DNA from: an uncultured Lachnospiraceae bacterium
Lineage (GTDB): Bacteria > Bacillota > Clostridia > Lachnospirales > Lachnospiraceae
Length of the DNA: 21,910 bases
NCBI GenBank assembly: GCA_900539175.1
Contig: UQAW01000067.1
Span: forward strand, 1 to 21,910
Reading direction: 5' to 3'
Shown here one piece after another: positions 8,120 through 14,797 of the stretch; positions within the stretch are counted from its first letter, which is position 1, and each line of letters opens with the position of its first letter. The position numbers were made by a program, and so were the translations under genes. The notes under the pieces were generated by a model. The model was not told where the DNA came from. It saw only the letters and a list, made by a program, of their open reading frames with translations, and made no database searches.

Positions 8120-8182
8120 TGCTACACCCCATAAGAAGAAATACCTTCTCCAAAAAGACCAGTCACCCCGACTGGTCTTTTT
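8120..8182 (+). ncRNA. Predicted small RNA, copy 1
   Basis: A ~60-nt transcript is predicted from the promoter-like boxes upstream (TATAGT at 8111-8116; alternatively CATTATA at 8106-8112) to the terminator. It would have a C-rich single-stranded stretch ACACCCC at 8124-8130, a short AGAAG/CTTCT hairpin (8134-8149) and a terminator hairpin with an ACCCC loop. No ribosome binding site precedes the only open frame, a TTG start. I do not recognise a known family. Antisense pairing to G-rich ribosome binding sites is an inference. Confidence 0.6.
8152..8182. terminator. Intrinsic terminator of small RNA copy 1
   Basis: AAAAAGACCAGTC (8152-8164) and GACTGGTCTTTTT (8170-8182) form a perfect 13-bp stem with a 5-nt ACCCC loop, so it can work in both directions. 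Confidence 0.9.
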
Positions 8183-8254
8183 ACTCTTTCTCTCATTTCT
8201 TTTCTCTCATTTCTCTTTTTCCCTGTTTACTCATTTCTTTCTGTCATACTTTAC

Positions 8255-8267
8255 TTTTTCGACAAAA
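8255..8267 (-). promoter_or_regulatory. Perfect Spo0A box
   Basis: TTTTTCGACAAAA is the reverse complement of TTTTGTCGAAAAA and contains the core TGTCGAA, a perfect match to the Spo0A binding box. It lies between the two small-RNA copies, about 170 bp upstream of the copy 2 start. A chance match is possible because it is a short motif. Confidence 0.5.
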
Positions 8268-8435
8268 TACTATACTTCGAAAGAAAAATAATGACATTCT
8301 TCGTATGATTCACCAATATTTTTTGCACAGCAAAAATTTTGCACAAATACATTTTTTTATATTTCCAAATTTTGTTCACACTTTTCCCCGAAAATATTGT
8401 ATATATTAATTACCCCCAATACATTATATAGTTTT

Positions 8436-8498
8436 TGCTACACCCCATAAGAAGAAATACCTTCTCCAAAAAGGCCAGTCACCCCGACTGGTCTTTTT
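8436..8498 (+). ncRNA. Predicted small RNA, copy 2
   Basis: It has the same layout as copy 1: promoter-like TATAGT at 8427-8432, C-rich 5' stretch, AGAAG/CTTCT hairpin and terminator at 8468-8498. The RNA differs from copy 1 by one base. The terminator lies 16 bp from the stop codon of the convergent DUF554 gene and probably ends that transcript too. Confidence 0.6.
8468..8498. terminator. Bidirectional terminator of small RNA copy 2 and DUF554 gene
   Basis: AAAAAGGCCAGTC and GACTGGTCTTTTT pair with one G-U wobble around an ACCCC loop. The A-run on the plus strand gives a U-run for the leftward transcript. Confidence 0.88.
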
Positions 8499-8514
8499 CT
8501 TTGTTTACAACTTC

Positions 8515-9195
8515 TTATACCAGAACCCTCTTCACAATAAACCACAATATGGGGACCAAAAGAGAGGGAAGAAGATTTAACGTCTTGCAATCCTTAATTC
8601 CCAATATAGAAATTCCGGAACTGAAAATTAAAATCCCTCCTACAATGGAGACCTCACACATTAACTCCGGTGATATAAACGCCGAGAGCGCGCCTGCTCC
8701 CAGATAGATGCTGCCCTGCCATAAAAACAGCACACCCGCTGCAAGCGCCATTCCGATTCCGTAAGTGGAAGCCAACACCGTGGATGTAACAAGATCCAAC
8801 GTAGCATTGGTAAACAAGAACGTATTATCCTGATTCAATGCGCTTTGTATCGGACCTAAGATTGACAGACTCCCGATACAATAAAGCAGAATTCCTGTAG
8901 AAAGTCCCTGTCCCAGATTGGACTTTGAAAACTTCCCGACCAGATTCTGAAACCTCCCGTCCAAATCCCCGATCGTCCCCAATAATCCCCCAATTGCAAG
9001 ACTCAAAATAAACAATACCGGATACTCACTATCCGGCATATTACTGACCACTGCATTAATTCCTAAAACTGTGGCGGCCAGTCCCATCGCATTATATAAT
9101 ACCCCCTGATATTCTTCTTTGATTCCTTTTTTTAAAAGGCTTCCTATCACACTTCCAGCTAAAATTGTTCCTGTATTTACAATTGTTCCTATCAT
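8515..9195 (-). CDS. DUF554 domain-containing membrane protein
   Basis: This 226-residue polytopic membrane protein opens with MIGTIVNTGTILAGSVIGSLL, the usual start of the DUF554 (YdfK/YqgA-type) family, followed by several hydrophobic segments rich in Gly and Ala. The family is widespread in Firmicutes and has no established function; a transport role is only a guess. GGAAG precedes the ATG at usable spacing. It stands alone between the rny terminator and the small-RNA terminator, so it is probably monocistronic. I found no clear promoter in the 70 bp upstream. Confidence 0.8.
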   Translation of the reverse strand: MIGTIVNTGTILAGSVIGSLLKKGIKEEYQGVLYNAMGLAATVLGINAVVSNMPDSEYPVLFILSLAIGGLLGTIGDLDGRFQNLVGKFSKSNLGQGLSTGILLYCIGSLSILGPIQSALNQDNTFLFTNATLDLVTSTVLASTYGIGMALAAGVLFLWQGSIYLGAGALSAFISPELMCEVSIVGGILIFSSGISILGIKDCKTLNLLPSLLVPILWFIVKRVLV

Positions 9196-9265
9196 ACACT
9201 TCTTCCTTTTATCTTTCCTATATGGTGATGCCTGCGACAGCAGACATGTACGTTTACAATGATAA

Positions 9266-9311
9266 AAAGGCTATAATTCCTGTAATCTATATTACAGAAA
9301 TTATAGCCTTT
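9266..9311. terminator. Long terminator hairpin of rny
   Basis: AAAGGCTATAATT and its complement, extended by CTGTAAT/ATTACAG, form a stem of about 20 bp with one mismatch and a 4-nt loop. On the minus strand it is followed by TTTTTATC. It lies 22 bp after the rny stop codon. Confidence 0.9.
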
Positions 9312-9332
9312 ATTTGCTGCCTAAAATCAACT

Positions 9333-10892
9333 TTATTTTGCGTAATCCGTAACACGTGATTCACGGATTACATTGACCTTAATCTGACCCGGATATTCCA
9401 GTTCTGCTTCGATCTGTTTTGCAATATCCCTTGCCAGTAATACCATATCATTATCATTAATCTGATCCGGTACTACCATAATACGTACTTCCCTACCTGC
9501 CTGAATCGCAAAAGACTTGTCTACGCCCTTGAAAGAGTTTGTAATATCTTCTAACTGTTTTAATCTGTTTGTATATGTTTCCAGAGTCTCTCTTCTCGCT
9601 CCTGGCCTTGCTGCAGATATTGCATCGGCAGCTTGTACCAGACATGCAATTAAAGACTGAGGCTCTACATCCCCATGATGAGCTTCCACTGCATTGATAA
9701 CAAGCGCGGACTCTTTATACTTCCTGCAAAGATCGACACCGATCTGAATATGGGAACCTTCTACTTCATGATCAATGGACTTTCCGATATCATGCAACAG
9801 ACCGGAACGTTTTGCCATGCGCACATCTGTCCCCACCTCACCTGCAAGAAGTCCTGCCAACTGAGCTACCTCAATAGAATGTCTCAATGCATTCTGCCCA
9901 TAACTGGTACGGAATTTCATCCGCCCCAGAAGACGAATCAACTCCGGATGAATACCATGTACACCTACCTCAAGAGCTGCAGACTCCCCTTCTTCACGAA
10001 TCATTGTGTCCACTTCTCTTTGGGCCTTTTCCACCATTTCCTCAATGCGGGCAGGATGGATTCGACCGTCCACAATTAACTTTTCCAATGCAATACGTGC
10101 CACTTCACGCCTGATTGGATCAAAGGAAGATAAGACTACTGCTTCCGGTGTATCATCAATAATCAGATCTACACCCGTCAAAGTCTCCAACGTACGGATA
10201 TTGCGTCCTTCCCTACCGATAATTCTTCCCTTCATCTCATCACTTGGAAGCTGTACTACGGAAATTGTAGACTCAGAAACATGGTCAACTGCACACTTCT
10301 GTATAGCAGTTACCACATATTCTTTTGCCTTGCGGCCCGCTTCCTCTTTTGCCTTGCTCTCCAATTCCTTGTAAAGCTTAGCCGTATCAATTTTCACTTC
10401 ATCTTCAACAGATTTTAAAAGATACTCTTTTGCTTCTTCGGAGGTAAAACCGGAAATTTTCTCCAGTTGCTGTACTCCCTGGTCATGTAACTCGTCGATT
10501 CTCTTTTCTTTCTTTTTGATTTCTGCTTCTTTTGCTGTAATATCATTCTCGCGACGCTCTAACGCATCAGCCTTCCTGTCAATAGATTTCTCCTTTGACA
10601 GTACTCTTTTTTCATACTTTTGCAGCTCCGCCCTTCGCTCACGGGTTTCCTTTTCCACCTCATTTTTGGTTTTTAAGGATTCCTCTTTTGCTTCTAAAAG
10701 TGCTTCGCGTTTCTTAGTTTCAGCCGTCTTTAATGCCTCATCTATTATGTTTCTAGCCTTTTGTTCTGCAGTACCGATCTTCTCGGCATCTTCACGGACT
10801 TTCTTGTCCACTGCAACCTTGCTTGTAACAGGAACCGCAATAAGCAGAGTAATACACACAGCAACGATTGCAATTATGACATTTACAATCAT
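9333..10892 (-). CDS. rny: Ribonuclease Y
   Basis: This 519-residue membrane-anchored endoribonuclease starts bulk mRNA decay in Firmicutes. It has an N-terminal membrane helix (about 2-22), a long charged coiled coil (about 30-150), a KH RNA-binding domain with IIGREGRNI at 224-232, and an HD phosphodiesterase domain with His338 and the HD pair at 367-368 in LLHDIGK. The length is essentially that of B. subtilis RNase Y. The ATG follows AAGGAGGT at about 9 nt. It sits downstream of recX but has its own strong sigma-A promoter, and ends in a long terminator. A perfect 9-bp inverted repeat covers its last codons. Confidence 0.96.
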   Translation of the reverse strand: MIVNVIIAIVAVCITLLIAVPVTSKVAVDKKVREDAEKIGTAEQKARNIIDEALKTAETKKREALLEAKEESLKTKNEVEKETRERRAELQKYEKRVLSKEKSIDRKADALERRENDITAKEAEIKKKEKRIDELHDQGVQQLEKISGFTSEEAKEYLLKSVEDEVKIDTAKLYKELESKAKEEAGRKAKEYVVTAIQKCAVDHVSESTISVVQLPSDEMKGRIIGREGRNIRTLETLTGVDLIIDDTPEAVVLSSFDPIRREVARIALEKLIVDGRIHPARIEEMVEKAQREVDTMIREEGESAALEVGVHGIHPELIRLLGRMKFRTSYGQNALRHSIEVAQLAGLLAGEVGTDVRMAKRSGLLHDIGKSIDHEVEGSHIQIGVDLCRKYKESALVINAVEAHHGDVEPQSLIACLVQAADAISAARPGARRETLETYTNRLKQLEDITNSFKGVDKSFAIQAGREVRIMVVPDQINDNDMVLLARDIAKQIEAELEYPGQIKVNVIRESRVTDYAK

Positions 10893-10942
10893 TACAGGAG
10901 CACCTCCTTATTTAGTTTTCATTGTACAATTACAACAGTTCA

Positions 10943-10971
10943 ATTTTATACTATTTTAACAATATTGTCAA
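10943..10971 (-). promoter_or_regulatory. Sigma-A promoter of rny
   Basis: On the minus strand TTGACA (10966-10971), a 17-bp spacer and TAAAAT (10943-10948) lie in the gap after recX. The predicted leader is about 45 nt. Confidence 0.8.
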
Positions 10972-11004
10972 TCTATCCAAAAACATTTTGTGAAAAATAA
11001 CGCC

Positions 11005-11613
11005 TTAATTTTCCTGATACTTCCTGAGAACATCTAAAACCTCTCCACTTTGATATCCTCTGCGCATCAGATACCCATACACTCTCCGAAATTCTTTGTC
11101 GTCCATCTTATGCGGTTCTCCTGCACGCTTTCTTACCAGAGCGTCTATCATCTCTTCTTCCGGCATATCTTCCGTCTGTTCCATAACACGCTCTATAATC
11201 TCCGCAGAAACACCTCTTCTCTCCAGCTCCAAAAAAATGATCTTTCTGCTTTTCTTTCCCAACATACTTCTCATATAGGAATCAGCATACCTCTTATCAT
11301 CCACATAATGATAAGACTTTACATAGTCCAAAGCACAATCCACAACTTCCCTGGGATAACCATCTTTCATAAGCTTTTCACGAAGCTGCGCCTCGGTACG
11401 GTTCTGGGCAGTAAGCAGATGCATCGCCCTCAATTTTGCTCTCTTCTTCAACACCCCATCTACGATTTCCCGATAGGTATCCTCCGTTAATTCTCCGCCT
11501 TCCCAAATCCGATAACGCGAAAGCTCACCTTTGTACAATACAAAGGCAAGCTGTTCTTCCGTTACCACCTGATATCTTTTTTTCGTGATCGGCACAATAC
11601 TCTTAACTTTCAT
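11005..11613 (-). CDS. recX: Regulatory protein RecX
   Basis: This protein of about 202 residues binds RecA filaments and limits RecA activity. It shows the helical three-helix repeats of RecX, such as RTEAQLREKLMKDGYPREVVDCALDYVKSYHYVDDKRYADSYMRS and a later RRVYGYLMRRGYQSGEVLDVL copy, without an enzymatic motif. I chose the ATG at 11613 (MKVKSIVPITKKRYQ). A GTG at 11625 would overlap the recA stop and has no ribosome site. The gap to recA is 8 bp, so the two are co-transcribed and translation is probably coupled. Confidence 0.88.
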   Translation of the reverse strand: MKVKSIVPITKKRYQVVTEEQLAFVLYKGELSRYRIWEGGELTEDTYREIVDGVLKKRAKLRAMHLLTAQNRTEAQLREKLMKDGYPREVVDCALDYVKSYHYVDDKRYADSYMRSMLGKKSRKIIFLELERRGVSAEIIERVMEQTEDMPEEEMIDALVRKRAGEPHKMDDKEFRRVYGYLMRRGYQSGEVLDVLRKYQEN

Positions 11614-11621
11614 AAACCTTA

Positions 11622-12716
11622 TCACTTCCCGGCGCCGGAAATCTGTACCGGATCTTCTGTGACAGATTTTGCTTTTGACTCCGTCTTAACTTTTGTCTCC
11701 TTCTCCTCAGCCTGCTCGGCCAATCCATAACATACCCGAACCTGCTGCTCTACCTCCGCACACACCTCCGGATGTTCTTTTAAATATTGCTTTGCATTCT
11801 CACGTCCCTGCCCGATCTTGGAATCATGATACGCATACCAGGCACCGCTCTTCTGGATGACTCCCTGATTGGCAGCAAGATCCAGAATATCTCCCTCTTT
11901 TGAAATTCCCTGTCCAAACATAATATCGAATTCAGCTTCTTTAAATGGCGGAGCCACCTTGTTCTTCACCACCTTGATCCTTGTACGGTTTCCTACAACT
12001 TCTCCGCCCTGCTTTAAAGCTTCAATTCTTCTGACATCCATTCGAATCGAAGAATAAAACTTTAATGCACGACCACCGGTAGTAGTCTCCGGATTTCCGA
12101 ACATCACTCCAATTTTTTCACGGAGCTGATTGATAAAAATTACAATGCAATTGGATTTACTGATGGAAGATGTCAGTTTCCGCAATGCCTGAGACATCAG
12201 ACGAGCCTGCAGTCCCACATGGGAATCGCCCATATCGCCGTCAATCTCTGCTTTTGGTACAAGCGCTGCCACAGAGTCGACAATTACAATATCTACAGCA
12301 CCGGAACGAACCATCGTCTCTGTGATTTCCAATGCCTGCTCACCATTATCCGGCTGAGAGATATAGAGATTATCAATATCTACCCCTATGTTCCTTGCAT
12401 ACGCAGGATCAAGTGCATGCTCTGCATCAATAAATCCAGCAATCCCGCCTCTTTTTTGAACCTCAGCTACCATATGCAAAGCAACCGTAGTCTTTCCAGA
12501 AGATTCCGGTCCATATACCTCAATAATTCTCCCCTTCGGAACACCGCCGAGTCCAAGTGCAATATCCAGACTTAAAGACCCCGTCGGTATGGTTTCTATA
12601 TTCATATGTACATTTGCATCTCCAAGTTTCATCACGGAACCTTTACCATATTGCTTTTCAATCTGCCCGATAGCCGCATCAAGCGCCTTTAATTTTTCAT
12701 CTCTATTAATCATCAT
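11622..12716 (-). CDS. recA: Recombinase RecA
   Basis: This 364-residue DNA-dependent ATPase forms filaments on single-stranded DNA, drives strand exchange and triggers LexA self-cleavage. Walker A is GPESSGKT at 69-76. The DNA-binding loop region NQLREKIGVMFGNPETTTGGRALKFYSS is fully conserved in character. The C-terminal tail is Lys/Glu rich, as usual. I use the ATG at 12716, which follows AAAGGAGA at 5-6 nt; a GTG at 12734 would start inside the LexA box. It heads the recA-recX operon and is under a sigma-A promoter with a perfect LexA box at the start of the transcript. Confidence 0.98.
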   Translation of the reverse strand: MMINRDEKLKALDAAIGQIEKQYGKGSVMKLGDANVHMNIETIPTGSLSLDIALGLGGVPKGRIIEVYGPESSGKTTVALHMVAEVQKRGGIAGFIDAEHALDPAYARNIGVDIDNLYISQPDNGEQALEITETMVRSGAVDIVIVDSVAALVPKAEIDGDMGDSHVGLQARLMSQALRKLTSSISKSNCIVIFINQLREKIGVMFGNPETTTGGRALKFYSSIRMDVRRIEALKQGGEVVGNRTRIKVVKNKVAPPFKEAEFDIMFGQGISKEGDILDLAANQGVIQKSGAWYAYHDSKIGQGRENAKQYLKEHPEVCAEVEQQVRVCYGLAEQAEEKETKVKTESKAKSVTEDPVQISGAGK

Positions 12717-12733
12717 AAAAATCTCCTTTTGCA

Positions 12734-12747
12734 CGAACGCGTGTTCG
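12734..12747. promoter_or_regulatory. LexA (DinR) box of recA
   Basis: CGAACGCGTGTTCG is a perfect palindrome and fits the Firmicute SOS consensus CGAAC-N4-GTTCG. It lies just after the predicted recA transcription start. Confidence 0.95.
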
Positions 12748-12760
12748 TTATCTAATTATT

Positions 12761-12789
12761 ATAGTATTACACTTTCCTTCCATTGTCAA
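12761..12789 (-). promoter_or_regulatory. Sigma-A promoter of recA
   Basis: On the minus strand TTGACA (12784-12789), a 17-bp spacer and TACTAT (12761-12766) are seen, with the start near 12754. The LexA box begins about 7 bp downstream, giving direct SOS repression. Confidence 0.8.
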
Positions 12790-12920
12790 TGATTATTTTT
12801 TTTAATAAGGGAAACTCGCAGAGAACTCTGCCAGAATTTATTGTTACACTTCACGGGCTGAACCGTAACACGTTATGGATACCTTTAATGTAACACAAGT
12901 GAAACACATTCGTCAATGAT

Positions 12921-12954
12921 AAACGGGAGCCAGTTCAACAACCAGCTCCCGTTT
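12921..12954. terminator. Hairpin downstream of glgA
   Basis: AAACGGGAGC (12921-12930) and GCTCCCGTTT (12945-12954) form a perfect 10-bp stem 47 bp after the glgA stop. The T-run is short, so termination may be imperfect. Confidence 0.75.
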
Positions 12955-13000
12955 CACCTAAATATTATTTTTCGTTCAGAAAAAAACTCTCAAATACGCT

Positions 13001-14440
13001 CTAAGCAAGCCAGTCGTATAATTCCTGATATTGCTTTGCAGAATTGTACCACGAAAAATCCTGAGACATTCCACGATCAATAATTTTGTTCCACTCCCGT
13101 TTTCTATCATAATAGATACGTTCTGCATAACGAATCGTCCCAAGCATCTCATGGGCATTATAATTCGTGAAACTAAATCCCGTTCCTGTTCCCTCATACT
13201 CATTATACGGTTCTACGGTGTCCTTCAATCCACCGGTTTCACGTACAATCGGTACCGTACCATAACGCAGACTCATCAGCTGACTCAATCCACATGGCTC
13301 AAACAGGGACGGCATCAGGAATGCATCCGATGACGCATAAATCTTATGAGACATCGGCTCCGAATAGTAAATATTAGCCGAAACCTTATCTCCATACTTC
13401 CATGCAAAATGACGGAACATGTTCTCATATTGTGCTTCTCCAGTTCCAAGTACAACAAACTGAATATTATCCTGGCAGAGTTCATCCATCATATAGGCAA
13501 CCAGATCCAAACCTTTTTGATCAGTCAGGCGGGAAACCAGACCAATCATCATCGCCTTCGGATCTACTGCAAGCCCTAACTCTTCCTGAAGCGCAACCTT
13601 ATTCTTCACTTTCTCTTTCCGGAAGTTCTTTAAAGAATAATTTTTCGCAATATGAGAATCTGTCTCAGGGTTATAATCACTATAATCGATACCGTTCACG
13701 ATGCCTCTCAGGCTGTTTGCGCGGGCACGCATCAAACCATCCAGACCCTCTCCGTAAAATGGCATCTTAATCTCTTCCGCATAAGTTTTGCTGACCGTCG
13801 TAATTGCATCAGCATATACCAAACCACCCTTCAGATAGTTGGCATCCTTTTTGAACTCCATCTTATCCGGAGTAAAGTAATAATCCGGCAGCCCTGTAAT
13901 ACTCTTAATCGTCTTTATATCCCATACACCCTGAAACTTCAGATTGTGTATGGTCATAATTGATTTAATTCCCCAATAAAATTCATTAGCCTGGAAACGC
14001 TCCTTCAGATATACCGGAATCAATCCCGTCTGCCAGTCATGACAGTGGATAATATCAGGCCGGAATCCAATCGTCGGCAGCACAGATAACGCCGCCTTAC
14101 TGAAAAATGCAAACTTCTCCAAATCTCCCGGCATACCGAAATATGGCTGAGAACCTGTAAAATGTTCTTCGTTGTCGATGAAATAAAACTTAATGCCGTC
14201 GTACTCCATCTCAAACACACCTACATACTGCTGCCGCCAGTTCAAGTCCATATAAAAATGATTGATATAATGCATCTGATTCTTAAATTCTTCTTTTATC
14301 GAAGAATATTTTGGTATCATTACACGTACATCAAAGTATTCCTTCGGAAAACATTTCGGCAGTGAACCTACTACATCGGCAAGTCCGCCTGTCTTAATAA
14401 ACGGAACTGCCTCTGATGCGACAAACAACACTTTCTTCAT
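13001..14440 (-). CDS. glgA: Glycogen synthase (ADP-glucose, GT5)
   Basis: This 479-residue cytoplasmic glycosyltransferase adds glucose from ADP-glucose to growing alpha-1,4-glucan. It has a two-Rossmann GT-B fold. The N-terminal KTGGLADV at 16-23 binds the nucleotide sugar, followed by HDWQTGLIPVYL. The C-terminal half has the E-x7-E region SLFEPCGLSQLMSLRYGTVPIVRETGGLKDTV. The length matches bacterial GlgA (about 477-485). I chose ATG 14440 (MKKVLFVASEA), with AGGGGG 9 nt upstream; ATG 14446 and an open frame up to 14554 are less likely because the latter starts inside the repeat. No other glg genes are adjacent. A promoter at 14699-14727 would give a long leader that includes the structured repeat. 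Confidence 0.95.
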   Translation of the reverse strand: MKKVLFVASEAVPFIKTGGLADVVGSLPKCFPKEYFDVRVMIPKYSSIKEEFKNQMHYINHFYMDLNWRQQYVGVFEMEYDGIKFYFIDNEEHFTGSQPYFGMPGDLEKFAFFSKAALSVLPTIGFRPDIIHCHDWQTGLIPVYLKERFQANEFYWGIKSIMTIHNLKFQGVWDIKTIKSITGLPDYYFTPDKMEFKKDANYLKGGLVYADAITTVSKTYAEEIKMPFYGEGLDGLMRARANSLRGIVNGIDYSDYNPETDSHIAKNYSLKNFRKEKVKNKVALQEELGLAVDPKAMMIGLVSRLTDQKGLDLVAYMMDELCQDNIQFVVLGTGEAQYENMFRHFAWKYGDKVSANIYYSEPMSHKIYASSDAFLMPSLFEPCGLSQLMSLRYGTVPIVRETGGLKDTVEPYNEYEGTGTGFSFTNYNAHEMLGTIRYAERIYYDRKREWNKIIDRGMSQDFSWYNSAKQYQELYDWLA

Positions 14441-14504
14441 GTGCATAAACCCCCTGTCCGGATTCAATATTATGATGTTGAGGTCAAAAAGTATTTTGGC
14501 CCCT

Positions 14505-14658
14505 ATGATACACGGATTGCTCCGCATTTCATGCTCCCGCAATCCTAAAAACATTCCAAATCCGCCCTATTCGGGCTACTTTCTTATGTTTTACGGGTCC
14601 CAAAGTCATGCTTTTTCATGCAAGCATAAAACACGTAACCATCTGACCCTGGTATCAT
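14505..14658 (-). repeat. Dispersed structured repeat, copy 2 (complete)
   Basis: Positions 14533-14658 match 1-126 at about 93%. The ends form an inverted pair, ATGATAC (14505-14511) and GTATCAT (14652-14658). Inside, on the minus strand, are a GGGTC/GACCC stem with an ATGCTT/AAGCAT hairpin, a GCCC/GGGC hairpin, and a GGATTGC/GCAATCC stem with an inner GCAT/ATGC. This is a closed multi-branch fold. It lies between spo0A and glgA, oriented with glgA. It could be a non-autonomous mobile element or a leader RNA. Confidence 0.85.
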
Positions 14659-14698
14659 ATTATAGATTTTAGCTTAACACTTCTGTCTGAACAGCTTT

Positions 14699-14727
14699 AT
14701 TATAGCACAGATTCATATGAATGAAAA
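14699..14727 (-). promoter_or_regulatory. Candidate glgA promoter upstream of the structured repeat
   Basis: On the minus strand TTTTCA (14722-14727), 17 bp and a perfect TATAAT (14699-14704) would start RNA near 14692, giving a leader of about 250 nt that contains the whole repeat. A second TATAAT (14659-14664) touches the repeat edge but has no good -35. Confidence 0.5.
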
Positions 14728-14797
14728 GCGTCAAACTGCAATTTTGTATCCTGCTGTTACAGTTTGGCTTCAGCTATCTTGTGAGGTGTTTTATAGC

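Larger units (their letters stand above)
8052..8182 (+). repeat. 131-bp direct repeat, copy 1 (promoter plus small RNA)
   Basis: It is identical to 8368-8498 at 128 of 131 positions without gaps, at a constant offset of 316 bp. Differences are at 8070, 8073 and 8158. The unit includes about 65 bp of conserved AT-rich promoter-like sequence and ends precisely at the T-run of a terminator. That is what a duplicated RNA gene with its promoter would look like. Confidence 0.95.
8368..8498 (+). repeat. 131-bp direct repeat, copy 2 (promoter plus small RNA)
   Basis: Second copy of the unit at 8052-8182. The substitution inside the terminator stem turns an A-U pair into a G-U pair, so the fold is kept. 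Sequence outside the unit is unrelated between the copies. Confidence 0.95.

Noticed and set aside
8119..8707. Two open frames beginning with the same peptide in the duplicated region
   Set aside because: Both start at TTG, have no ribosome binding site, read straight through terminator hairpins, and the second runs antisense into the DUF554 gene. The duplication is better explained as an RNA gene.
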